64,000 nt of DNA from Thiomicrorhabdus lithotrophica (GTDB lineage: Bacteria; Pseudomonadota; Gammaproteobacteria; Thiomicrospirales; Thiomicrospiraceae), in the NCBI RefSeq assembly GCF_029201445.1, contig NZ_CP102381.1, positions 558,001-622,000 on the forward strand. The letters run 5' to 3'. How positions within the stretch are numbered: the stretch's first letter is position 1; each line of letters opens with the position of its first letter. The notes beneath the pieces were generated by a model that did no database searches, was not told the origin of the DNA, and saw only the letters and a list, made by a program, of their open reading frames with translations. Below are positions 8,874 to 17,001 of the stretch, piece after piece. Both the position numbers and the translations under genes were made by a program.

Positions 8874-9007
8874 TTCATTTCTACCAATCTTTTGCTAGCT
8901 ACACCTAGGGCTTAGGAAGAAACCAAGCATGTTTTTAAGAGTTGTACATTAAGTGTTGAAATAAAATTTTAGTCATTCATGTTGTTTGTTTAAGCCAGTT
9001 ATAAGGA

Positions 9008-10141
9008 ATGTTCTTGAATAAGAAAGTTATCTCAATTGTTCTCAATAATTTTCAGAACGATAGTCGGGTATTGAAGGAAAATCAGTCGCTACAAAAAGCG
9101 GGTTATGATGTTCAAGTTATTGCTTTATGGGAAGCTGGCCTTAAAGTATTTGATGTAGTTGGCGGTGTTCCGGTTCATAGAGTGCGGCTAGTGACGAAAC
9201 ACTGGTCAAATAATAAGCTTATTCAGCTTATTAAGTATTTGGAATTCATTGTTAGGGTTTTAAAACAATACCGTAAAATTGATATTGTCCATTGTCATGA
9301 TTTAAATGCTTTGCCGGTAGGTTGGTTAATGAAACGGCTTTTAAATAGAGCTGTAAAAGTTGTATATGATGCTCATGAATATGAAACTGAAACTCAGGGG
9401 TTAAAAGGGCTTCGCAAAAAAGTTATTAAAGTTTTAGAGAAACGACTGATTTACTCTGCAGATGCGGTGATTACTGTTAGTGAATCGATTGCTGAAGCAT
9501 ATCAAAGAATATATAAGATAAAAAAACCTGATATTGTCTTAAATTGCCCCTTATATAGGTCTGAAGATAAACAAGATCTATTTAGAGAATATTTCGGATT
9601 AAAAAAACATCAAGTGATTTTTCTGTACCAGGGCAGGTTGAGTCAGGGAAGGGGGGTTGAAAGGTTGCTCGATGCATTTTCAAGTTTAGGAAGTGATAAA
9701 GCAGTTTTAGTTTGCATGGGATATGGTCCTTTGTGTGATGAAATCGTTAAGAGAGCTGCAAACTCTGCAAATATATTCTTTCATGAAGCGGTTTCAACAG
9801 ATGTTCTATTGTCTTATACTTCGTCGGCGGATTTTGGTATCTCTCTTATTGAAGATTCTTGTTTAAGTTATCGATATTGTCTACCTAATAAGATGTTTGA
9901 ATATTTGATGGCAGACCTTCCCGTTTTAGTGTCTAACCTTATTGAGATGCAACGTTTGGTTGAGGATTATAAGGTTGGTTTCGTTATCGAAGGCGAGTCA
10001 CAACCAGAATTGACTGCGGCAATTAACAAATGCTTAACAAGCGAAAAAAATACATTTCAAGAATCGATAATGCAGGCTAAAAAGGTTTTCAATTGGGAAA
10101 ATCAGGAAGCCGTTTTAATTAATGTATATCAAAATCTGTAA
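9008..10141 (+). CDS. Family-4 glycosyltransferase
   Basis: This 377-residue GT-B enzyme has VHCHDLNALPVGW and VYDAHEYETE in the acceptor domain, FLYQGRLSQGRGVERLLDAF at the domain junction, and NKMFEYLMADLPVL as the donor-site E-x7-E equivalent. AAGGA directly precedes the ATG. A 134-nt gap separates it from the previous gene, and no promoter was identified there. It is related in architecture to the glycosyltransferase at 12939 (both have a DAHE motif), so the two may be distant paralogues. It probably acts in repeat-unit assembly. Confidence 0.85.
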   Translation: MFLNKKVISIVLNNFQNDSRVLKENQSLQKAGYDVQVIALWEAGLKVFDVVGGVPVHRVRLVTKHWSNNKLIQLIKYLEFIVRVLKQYRKIDIVHCHDLNALPVGWLMKRLLNRAVKVVYDAHEYETETQGLKGLRKKVIKVLEKRLIYSADAVITVSESIAEAYQRIYKIKKPDIVLNCPLYRSEDKQDLFREYFGLKKHQVIFLYQGRLSQGRGVERLLDAFSSLGSDKAVLVCMGYGPLCDEIVKRAANSANIFFHEAVSTDVLLSYTSSADFGISLIEDSCLSYRYCLPNKMFEYLMADLPVLVSNLIEMQRLVEDYKVGFVIEGESQPELTAAINKCLTSEKNTFQESIMQAKKVFNWENQEAVLINVYQNL

Positions 10142-10155
10142 AGCGCTATAGCGCT
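10142..10155. repeat. Perfect 14-bp palindrome after a glycosyltransferase gene
   Basis: AGCGCTATAGCGCT begins directly after the TAA of the preceding gene. A second short inverted repeat, ATTTTCTGAAAAT, follows. There is no T-tract, so this is not a convincing intrinsic terminator. It may be a weak RNA stem that stabilises the upstream message. Nothing else was seen in this 91-nt gap except the AGAAGGAAG ribosome binding region of the next gene. Confidence 0.5.
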
Positions 10156-10232
10156 ATTGATTTTCTGAAAATAGAGTTGAAAGAGAACGCTGTATTCTTA
10201 ATTTGGGCTTAGAAGGAAGTAATTAAAAATTA

Positions 10233-11642
10233 ATGCGTCATAACTTTAAACATTTTTTAAAAGGCACTTTCCTCATTTCGTTTGGGGCTGTTATTTCACA
10301 GCTGATTATGCTTGTTGCACTTCCTGTTTTGACACGAATATATAGCCCGGAGGATTTCGGGCACTATGGATTATATCTATTCTTTTTTAGCCTTTTCACG
10401 GTTTTGGCTAGTCTTCGTTATGAGCAAGGTATAGCCATAACGAAAACCCAGCTGGGTGCTATTTATTTAGTCTTAATTTCCATCGTCTTATCAGTATTGG
10501 TTGGTCTACTGATTTTTTTGTTTGGCTTTATGTTAAACATGTTTCTTGAAATGGGCGATGACAACATTCATTCCTATTTGGTGTATTCAACCTTTCTAGC
10601 TTTGGCCATAATGTTTAGTGGGACTTATCAGGCTCTTGAATTTTGGGCTGTCAGACAGAAAAAATATAAAGAAATTGCTTTTGCAAAAGCATTACGTGCT
10701 GTCGGGTTATCTTTAAGTCAGATTGTTTTTGGGTTAATCGAAGGGCATTGGGTCGGTCAGTTTGTGGGCGGTCTTAGATTTTTAAAACTGTATTTTAAAA
10801 CATTTAAAAGTAATGTAAAAAAGATAAGTAAAAGAAAAATTGTATGGGCATTTAAGCGATACAAAGAATTTCCAAAATATGATTTGTGGGCGGTGGTAAT
10901 TAGCGTTCTGAGTTCGCAAGCTCCAATCATTTTCTTAATGTTTCTTTATTCAGCAGAGATGGCAGGCTATTTTATGCTGGCATTGTCTTTACTTTCAGCA
11001 CCGATTGGATTGATAGGAAAAGCCGTGTCTCAAGTGCTACTTTCGCATTCGAAAGATGCATTAGTGAACGGAGTTTATGTTAAGAGCATATATTTAAAAG
11101 TATTTAGGGTTCTGGTCAAGATTGCTGTCGTTCCTTTTTTCTTAATTATGTTAATTCCGCAAGATTTCTTTGTATTCCTTCTAGGTGAAAAATGGCTTGG
11201 CGCGGGCGTTGTCATTTTCTGGACTGCAGTTTGGGTTATGTTTCAATTTATTTTTTCTCCACTATCGGTTCTTTTTTCAGTTAAAGAAGCTCAAGTACAA
11301 CACAGAAATTTACAAATAGGCTTCTTTTTCTTTAGGGTGGTCAGTCTGTTAATTCCCTATAGCTTAGGCGCTTCAGGAGAGGAGGCTTTAATCGTTTTTT
11401 CTCTTGTTAATGTATTGTGTTATTTGTTTGGTATTTATTATGTACTAAAGCTGATTGATATAGACTTGCCGGCATCAGCAAAGATAATGATTATTGATTT
11501 ATTACTGGGCCTAGGTCTATTTTTATCGGTAATGCTTTTGGATATGACTAACATTATTTATTTCATAATTATTGTATGTGTATTAGTATGGGTCGTTTTA
11601 TTATGGAAGGAGCTTCGAAATGTTGAATTACAGCAGGACTAG
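10233..11642 (+). CDS. wzx: Wzx-like polysaccharide flippase (MOP superfamily)
   Basis: This very hydrophobic 469-residue protein has about 12 predicted membrane helices. It opens with KHFLKGTFLISFGAVISQ and LPVLTRIYSPEDFGHYGLY, a typical start for oligosaccharide flippases (LTRxYxPxxFG). It would translocate the undecaprenyl-linked repeat unit across the inner membrane. It overlaps the following Wzy-like gene by 23 nt, and together they make a Wzx/Wzy pathway. The symbol is functional, because these proteins have low sequence identity. Confidence 0.85.
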   Translation: MRHNFKHFLKGTFLISFGAVISQLIMLVALPVLTRIYSPEDFGHYGLYLFFFSLFTVLASLRYEQGIAITKTQLGAIYLVLISIVLSVLVGLLIFLFGFMLNMFLEMGDDNIHSYLVYSTFLALAIMFSGTYQALEFWAVRQKKYKEIAFAKALRAVGLSLSQIVFGLIEGHWVGQFVGGLRFLKLYFKTFKSNVKKISKRKIVWAFKRYKEFPKYDLWAVVISVLSSQAPIIFLMFLYSAEMAGYFMLALSLLSAPIGLIGKAVSQVLLSHSKDALVNGVYVKSIYLKVFRVLVKIAVVPFFLIMLIPQDFFVFLLGEKWLGAGVVIFWTAVWVMFQFIFSPLSVLFSVKEAQVQHRNLQIGFFFFRVVSLLIPYSLGASGEEALIVFSLVNVLCYLFGIYYVLKLIDIDLPASAKIMIIDLLLGLGLFLSVMLLDMTNIIYFIIIVCVLVWVVLLWKELRNVELQQD

Positions 11643-12906
11643 ACTAGCTTCTATGCTAGGTAATATAAGCTTCTTGTATATGATTTTGTCTTATAAGGTT
11701 TTGTTGGACCTGTTTTATTACATACACGTGCTTCCTAGTTCGGGAGTGATTCAGCTCGATTACGGTAATTTTTCGTTACTAAAATTACTCGCAGGTTATT
11801 TGATTCTAGCGGGTATTTTAATTTTGCTGAAAAAATACCCTTTGCAACAAGTTGTGAGTAAATTGTTCCTTGATTTACATCTGATTATTTTAATAATACC
11901 GATGCTGACCTTGGCTGCCCAAGAGCAACGCCCGCTAGACGATGTGTTTCTCTTATTGCTGGGATATTCAGTTGTTTTTGTTACTCTAAAACTGTTTGAG
12001 AAATTAAAAGTTAATTTCCCGTCGCCCTCCAAAGCGTTGTCTTTGAGCATTCTGTTTGTTTTGTCGTTGGTTTATGCCTACTTGTTTTTTGGAATGCTTT
12101 TCATAGGCGGGCTTGGATGGTTCAATCTTAATTTTTATGAGATCTATAGCACTAGAGAGCTATATAACGCAAATGCATTGCCATTTTTCGGCTATTTATT
12201 AAGCTGGGTGGCTTACGTTTTCAATATATTTTTAATGGTGTTTTTCCTCCATAAGAAAAAATACATTTTGGTCGTGTTCTTTATATTGATGCAGGTTATG
12301 TTATTTGGAATGACGAACCATAAATTGATATTGTTTGTCCCTGTCGTCGTGCTTTTTTTCTATCTGATGTTTATGTATAAACTGAATAGTAAGATTTTCT
12401 TAATGGCGAGTATAGGTATCGCTTTGGCTATTATTTTATCTTTTATGCATCCAATGTTTGAAGGGCTTTCTATGAGAGCTTTTTATACGCCTGCAGCGAT
12501 GCACACACTGTATTTTGATTATTTTTCGACACATTCCTCAGCTTTAATGTCTGGCACCCGCTGGGCAAGTATATTTGATGCGCCCTATGATTCAAAAGCG
12601 GTGCAAATCGTTGCGCAACATTTTTGGGGAAGGGACTTTTCACCTAACGTGGGATGGCTTGGGAACGCCTATGCTAACTTTGGCTTTGGTGGGATTGTGG
12701 TGTTCGCCCTGATGCTATCAATCTATTTAAAGTTGGCAGACGAGTTTGTTAGCAAGATTCCTGGAGGAAAGAAATTTTCCGTAATCATGATTCCAGTCAT
12801 CTTTTCTTTATGTAGTTCAGCTTTTAATACGGTATTGGTTACCCATGGTGGCATACTGCTGTTATTGATATTATGGCTTACGCCAAGCTTAGTTAAAAAT
12901 AATTAA
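11620..12906 (+). CDS. wzy: Wzy-like O-antigen/polysaccharide polymerase
   Basis: This 428-residue protein has about 10-12 hydrophobic segments, a larger periplasmic loop around residues 285-345, and no soluble domain. That is the usual topology of Wzy polymerases, which join repeat units at the periplasmic face. GGAAGGAG precedes the ATG inside the end of wzx, giving strong overlap coupling. Family members are too divergent to identify by motif, so the call rests on topology and on the position next to wzx. An O-antigen ligase is the main alternative. Confidence 0.75.
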   Translation: MLNYSRTRLASMLGNISFLYMILSYKVLLDLFYYIHVLPSSGVIQLDYGNFSLLKLLAGYLILAGILILLKKYPLQQVVSKLFLDLHLIILIIPMLTLAAQEQRPLDDVFLLLLGYSVVFVTLKLFEKLKVNFPSPSKALSLSILFVLSLVYAYLFFGMLFIGGLGWFNLNFYEIYSTRELYNANALPFFGYLLSWVAYVFNIFLMVFFLHKKKYILVVFFILMQVMLFGMTNHKLILFVPVVVLFFYLMFMYKLNSKIFLMASIGIALAIILSFMHPMFEGLSMRAFYTPAAMHTLYFDYFSTHSSALMSGTRWASIFDAPYDSKAVQIVAQHFWGRDFSPNVGWLGNAYANFGFGGIVVFALMLSIYLKLADEFVSKIPGGKKFSVIMIPVIFSLCSSAFNTVLVTHGGILLLLILWLTPSLVKNN

Positions 12907-12938
12907 TTGTAATCGTGAAATAATCAGGTATTGAATCA

Positions 12939-14066
12939 ATGAGTAATCGAATTGTACATATGACATCAGTTCATAGCCGTTATGATATTCGTATTTTTAT
13001 AAAAATGTGTTCGAGTTTGGCAGAAAATAAAGACTTTGAAGTTTTTCTTGTTGTGGCCGATGGTTTGGGTGATGAAATGAAAAACGGCGTTAATATTGTG
13101 GATGTAGGTAAAACAAAAGGGCGTTGGAAAAGAATGTTTTTGACGACTAAAAAAGTCTTTAAATCGGCTCAAAATTTGGCGGGAGATATTTATCACCTGC
13201 ATGATCCCGAATTAATTCCTACAGGCTTAAAACTTCTCAAACAGAATAAAAATGTCATTTTTGATGCTCATGAAGATTTACCAAAGCAAATCAAAGGCAA
13301 GCCCTACTTACCCTCTGTTTTAAGAAGTGTGCTTCCTTATTTGGTTGAGTGGTATGAAAAATATGCTACACCGAAGTTTACTTATATCATTACAGCCACT
13401 CCAACCATTAGAGATAAGTTTTTAAATTACACGACAACAGCTATAGATATTAATAATTTCCCTATTGCTGGCGAATTAATGACCGTTTCCAAAGCGGGCA
13501 ATAGGAAGAGTAATCAGGTCTGTTATATTGGTGCAATAACAAAAATTAGGGGGATTGATGAAATGCTACAAGCCATCTCTTCACTTGAAGGGGTGTCGCT
13601 TGTATTAGTCGGGAAGTTTGCTGAGCCAAATTTGGAGGATTCATTAAAGAAAACACGAGACTGGGAAAATGTCGTTGAAACTGGTTTTCTTAATCGTGAG
13701 GGCGTTAAGGATGTTTTAAGCAATAGTTTTGCAGGTTTAGTGACCTTATTACCTTCTCCCAACCACATCGACTCATTGCCGAATAAAATGTTTGAGTATA
13801 TGAGTGCGGGTGTTCCGATTATTGCGTCTGATTTCCCTTTGTGGAAACAAATTATTGATGAGACAGGTTGTGGAATACACGTCAATCCTGAAAACCCTGA
13901 AGAGATAAAAACTGCAATATCATACCTTATGAAAAACCCTGAAGAAGCCAGGAAAATGGGTGAGAATGGATATAATGCAATATTAACTAAGTATAACTGG
14001 GCTTCTCAGCTTGCAAAGCTCAACGGTATTTATGAGACTATTTTAGTGGCAGGCGATAAATCATAA
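12939..14066 (+). CDS. Family-4 glycosyltransferase
   Basis: This is a 375-residue GT-B enzyme. Visible motifs are HMTSVHSRYDIRIFIKMC at the N-terminus, YHLHDPELIP and FDAHEDLPKQ in the acceptor domain, VCYIGAITKIRGIDEMLQAI, and PNKMFEYMSAGVPIIASDFP as the donor-binding motif. This arrangement is common in O-antigen and exopolysaccharide glycosyltransferases of the WcaI/WbuB-like type. It lies 32 nt after the polymerase and before wecB. The sugar specificity is not readable, although ManNAc transfer is possible given wecB next door. Confidence 0.85.
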   Translation: MSNRIVHMTSVHSRYDIRIFIKMCSSLAENKDFEVFLVVADGLGDEMKNGVNIVDVGKTKGRWKRMFLTTKKVFKSAQNLAGDIYHLHDPELIPTGLKLLKQNKNVIFDAHEDLPKQIKGKPYLPSVLRSVLPYLVEWYEKYATPKFTYIITATPTIRDKFLNYTTTAIDINNFPIAGELMTVSKAGNRKSNQVCYIGAITKIRGIDEMLQAISSLEGVSLVLVGKFAEPNLEDSLKKTRDWENVVETGFLNREGVKDVLSNSFAGLVTLLPSPNHIDSLPNKMFEYMSAGVPIIASDFPLWKQIIDETGCGIHVNPENPEEIKTAISYLMKNPEEARKMGENGYNAILTKYNWASQLAKLNGIYETILVAGDKS

Positions 14067-14132
14067 TCCATGATTCTTGAATTTTTAATTAGCATTCAAT
14101 AACACACCCCAATTTTTAAAGGTTTTAACATA

Positions 14133-15218
14133 GTGAAGATAGTAACCATTTCAGGCGCTCGGCCACAATTCATTAAGGCTGGCTCAGTGAGTCGAGAAAT
14201 TTTACGTCAGGCTGATTCAGGCGCGGATATTCACCAAGTCATTGTTCACACAGGACAACATTATGATGAGAATATGAGTGATGTTTTTTTTGAGGAAATG
14301 CAGATTCCTAAGCCAGATTATTTCTTGGGGATTGGTGGCAAAACGCATGGCGCGATGACTGGGCAGATGATCGAAAAAATTGAAGAGATTCTAGTCCAAG
14401 AAAAACCCAACTGGGTGATGGTCTATGGTGATACTAATTCGACATTAGCTGGTGCGATTGCAGCCTCTAAATTACATATCAAAATAGCGCATGTTGAAGC
14501 CGGGTTGCGCAGTTTCAATATGCGAATGCCTGAAGAGGTTAATCGAATTCTAACCGACCGTGTCAGTAGCTTATTATTTTGTCCAACCCAAGCGGCCTTG
14601 GATAATTTAGCGAATGAAGGCGTAGAAGCTTGGAGTCCCGATGCAAATGTCGTCTTGTCGGGCGATGTAATGCAAGATGGCGCAATGTTTTATCGTGAGT
14701 TGGCGCAAAAGCCACCAGGCCTGGTGATTTCTGAAGACTTCGTATTGTGTACAATTCATCGCGCGGAAAATACGGATGACCCAGTTAGGTTAGCTAATAT
14801 TGTATCGGCATTGAACGACATCGCAAAAGAAAAACAGGTTGTCTTGCCATTACATCCGCGAACTAAAAGTATTTTGCAAGCGAGCGATTACGATACTTCT
14901 AACCTGACGATTACAGACCCTGTGGGTTACTTAAATATGGTTTGGTTGATTGACCACTGTGATTTGGTGATGACAGATAGTGGCGGTCTGCAAAAAGAGG
15001 CATTTTTCTTTGAAAAGCCCTGCATTACTCTCCGTGATGAAACTGAATGGATTGAGCTGGTGGATAATGGATTTAATAAACTTGCGGGGGCTGATAAGGC
15101 AAAGATTATCGAGCTTTATTATGGCGCTGAGTTTAATACTGACTTCACACTCAGTTTATACGGTGGAGGTTTAGCGAGTGAATGCATCGTGATGGAGTTG
15201 TTAAGTGGTTGTGAATAA
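14133..15218 (+). CDS. wecB: UDP-N-acetylglucosamine 2-epimerase (non-hydrolysing)
   Basis: This 361-residue protein matches WecB/MnaA throughout: GARPQFIKAGSVSREI, HTGQHYDENMSDVFF, MVYGDTNSTLAGA, HVEAGLRSFNMRMPEEVNR, CTIHRAENTDD, LPLHPRTKSIL and TDSGGLQKEAFFFEKPC. It interconverts UDP-GlcNAc and UDP-ManNAc and so supplies a ManNAc-type residue. The start is GTG 14133. The 3' end overlaps the next glycosyltransferase by 14 nt. It carries a perfect ACCAGGCCTGGT at 14714-14725, the first full copy of the dispersed motif in this window. Confidence 0.93.
   Translation: MKIVTISGARPQFIKAGSVSREILRQADSGADIHQVIVHTGQHYDENMSDVFFEEMQIPKPDYFLGIGGKTHGAMTGQMIEKIEEILVQEKPNWVMVYGDTNSTLAGAIAASKLHIKIAHVEAGLRSFNMRMPEEVNRILTDRVSSLLFCPTQAALDNLANEGVEAWSPDANVVLSGDVMQDGAMFYRELAQKPPGLVISEDFVLCTIHRAENTDDPVRLANIVSALNDIAKEKQVVLPLHPRTKSILQASDYDTSNLTITDPVGYLNMVWLIDHCDLVMTDSGGLQKEAFFFEKPCITLRDETEWIELVDNGFNKLAGADKAKIIELYYGAEFNTDFTLSLYGGGLASECIVMELLSGCE
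14714..14725. repeat. Dispersed palindrome ACCAGGCCTGGT (first full copy in the window)
   Basis: This is a perfect 12-bp palindrome inside wecB. The 8-bp core CAGGCCTG occurs 18 times in the window, at 3374, 14716, 16835, 20236, 20260, 23465, 24308, 30736, 31664, 33554, 36058, 37607, 41114, 41755, 51363, 55838, 57167 and 59547 (start positions read by eye). Six copies are the full ACCAGGCCTGGT. Ten include CAGGCCTGGTA on at least one strand. Thirteen lie within coding sequence and five between genes or at a gene end. The function is unknown; see the findings. Confidence 0.85.
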
Positions 15219-16437
15219 ACCTAAAACCATTTGGATTATCAATCAATATGCTTCCACCCCTGCAACTGGAATGGGTGGTCGTCATTTTTATTTGGCGAAA
15301 GAATTGGCTAAACAAGGGCATCAGGTTTATTTGATAGCGTCCAGTTATACTCATTTGTTGAGATCGCCCTTAGAGATTACAGATTCGTATTTTATTGAAG
15401 AGCTTGATGGGATAAGTTTCGTTTGGGTAAAAATGCCTCAATATGAAGATGCTCATGACAAAAAACGTGTTTTAAATTGGTTTATTTTTGCATGGAGACT
15501 ATTGAAGTTACCAAAAGTGATTAAGGATAAACCTGATGTGGTGCTGGCCTCATCTCCTGCTCCTTTCGTTTTTTTAGGAGCACAAAGATTAGCTAAGAAA
15601 TTTCATGCAAGATTAGTTTTTGAAGTTCGGGATATCTGGCCACTTACCCTTATTGAGTTAGGGGGCTACTCCTCCAAACATCCTTTTATTAGGTTAATGC
15701 AGTGGGTTGAGGATAAGGCATACCGTGAATCGGATACGGTATTATCCAATTTGCCCAATGCGGTGCGTCATATGGAGAGCCGAGGTATGAAGCCTGAAAA
15801 ATTTTCTTGGATACCAAATGGCTTTGATACCGAGGAATTTTCTAACACAGAACCTTTATCAGAAGAGACGCTTCAAGCTTTACCCCAAGATAAATTTATA
15901 GTTGGTTATACAGGTACTTTAGGTGTTGCTAATGCCTTAGAGAACTTTATTGATGCTGCCGAACTTTTAAAGAAAAATGATAAAATAGCGTTTGTTTTGG
16001 TCGGGAAGGGTAAGGAAAAGAAAACATTGCAGACTCAAGTTAACAGACTTAAATTGAAGAATGTTACCTTCATTGATTCAATTAGAAAATCACAGGTTCA
16101 ATCAATGTTAGAAAAGTTTGATGCGTGTTTTATAGGTTGGAAAAAAGAAGCTATTTATAGATATGGTATCGCTCCCAATAAATTGCCAGAGTATATGTTG
16201 TCTGCAACACCCATCATCCATGCCTATTCAGGAGCCTGTGATTTTGTTAAAGAAGCAGAGGCTGGAATTTCAGTTCCGGCTGAAAACCCTCAAGCTATTG
16301 CAGAAGCGATATTGGCGTTAAAGCAGATGTCTTTTGAAGAAATAAGTCAACTTGGTCAGAATGGCCGAAACCACGCCTTAGAAAATTATGATTACACAAA
16401 ATTAGCAGAAAAGCTTTCTGGTATTTTATTGGACTAG
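15205..16437 (+). CDS. Family-4 glycosyltransferase, WbuB-like
   Basis: This 410-residue protein begins IWIINQYASTPATGMGGRHF, which is the usual start of the WbuB-like group of GT4 enzymes. It continues with VFEVRDIWPLTLIELGG, PNGFDTEEFSN, YTGTLGVANALENFI and APNKLPEYMLSATPIIHAYSG. In relatives, this group transfers the second, often 6-deoxy-amino, sugar onto a lipid-linked acceptor. GTG 15205 has GATGGAG 7 nt upstream, and GTG 15211 is an alternative start. It overlaps wecB by 14 nt and is followed after 3 nt by the initiating transferase. Confidence 0.87.
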   Translation: MVVNKPKTIWIINQYASTPATGMGGRHFYLAKELAKQGHQVYLIASSYTHLLRSPLEITDSYFIEELDGISFVWVKMPQYEDAHDKKRVLNWFIFAWRLLKLPKVIKDKPDVVLASSPAPFVFLGAQRLAKKFHARLVFEVRDIWPLTLIELGGYSSKHPFIRLMQWVEDKAYRESDTVLSNLPNAVRHMESRGMKPEKFSWIPNGFDTEEFSNTEPLSEETLQALPQDKFIVGYTGTLGVANALENFIDAAELLKKNDKIAFVLVGKGKEKKTLQTQVNRLKLKNVTFIDSIRKSQVQSMLEKFDACFIGWKKEAIYRYGIAPNKLPEYMLSATPIIHAYSGACDFVKEAEAGISVPAENPQAIAEAILALKQMSFEEISQLGQNGRNHALENYDYTKLAEKLSGILLD

Positions 16438-16440
16438 AAT

Positions 16441-17001
16441 ATGAAAAGAATATTTGATTTAGTACTGTCGGTTATATCTAGTCTGTTACTAATATTACCA
16501 ATTTTGGTCGTTGCTGTATTTGTTAAGATTACCTCAAAAGGCCCTATTCTTTACTGGTCTGGTCGTGTGGGTAAAGACAATAAGCTATTTGCAATGCCAA
16601 AGTTTAGAAGTATGAAAACAGATACTCCAGCTGTCGCAACTCATCTATTACAGGACCCCGCCAGTCTCTTAACGCCAATAGGTGGGTTTTTACGTAAATC
16701 AAGTTTGGATGAGTTACCGCAACTTTGGTGTATTTTGAAAGGTGACATGAGTTTTGTGGGGCCACGTCCTGCGTTGTTTAACCAAGATGATTTAATTGAG
16801 TTACGCACCCAGCAAGGGGTAGATAAATTGCTACCAGGCCTGACAGGTTGGGCACAGGTTAATGGTCGTGATGAATTGCCGATTCCAAAAAAAGTGGCTC
16901 TGGATACAGAGTATATTTCTAAGAAAAGTTTTTGGTTTGATATTTATATTATTTGGTTAACCTTTGTAAAAGTGCTTAAGCGTGATGGAGTTTCACATTA
17001 A
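16441..17001 (+). CDS. Undecaprenyl-phosphate sugar-1-phosphate transferase, PglC-like
   Basis: At 186 residues this is the small monotopic phosphoglycosyl transferase type. One N-terminal re-entrant hydrophobic segment (residues 5-30) is followed by KFRSMKTDTP, LRKSSLDELPQLWCILKGDM with the catalytic Asp-Glu pair, FVGPRPALF, and PGLTGWAQVNGRDELPIPKK. It starts repeat-unit synthesis by transferring a sugar-1-phosphate to undecaprenyl phosphate. The substrate may be the 6-deoxy-4-keto or diamino derivative made through the dehydratase whose start codon overlaps its stop by one base (TAATG). Confidence 0.92.
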   Translation: MKRIFDLVLSVISSLLLILPILVVAVFVKITSKGPILYWSGRVGKDNKLFAMPKFRSMKTDTPAVATHLLQDPASLLTPIGGFLRKSSLDELPQLWCILKGDMSFVGPRPALFNQDDLIELRTQQGVDKLLPGLTGWAQVNGRDELPIPKKVALDTEYISKKSFWFDIYIIWLTFVKVLKRDGVSH

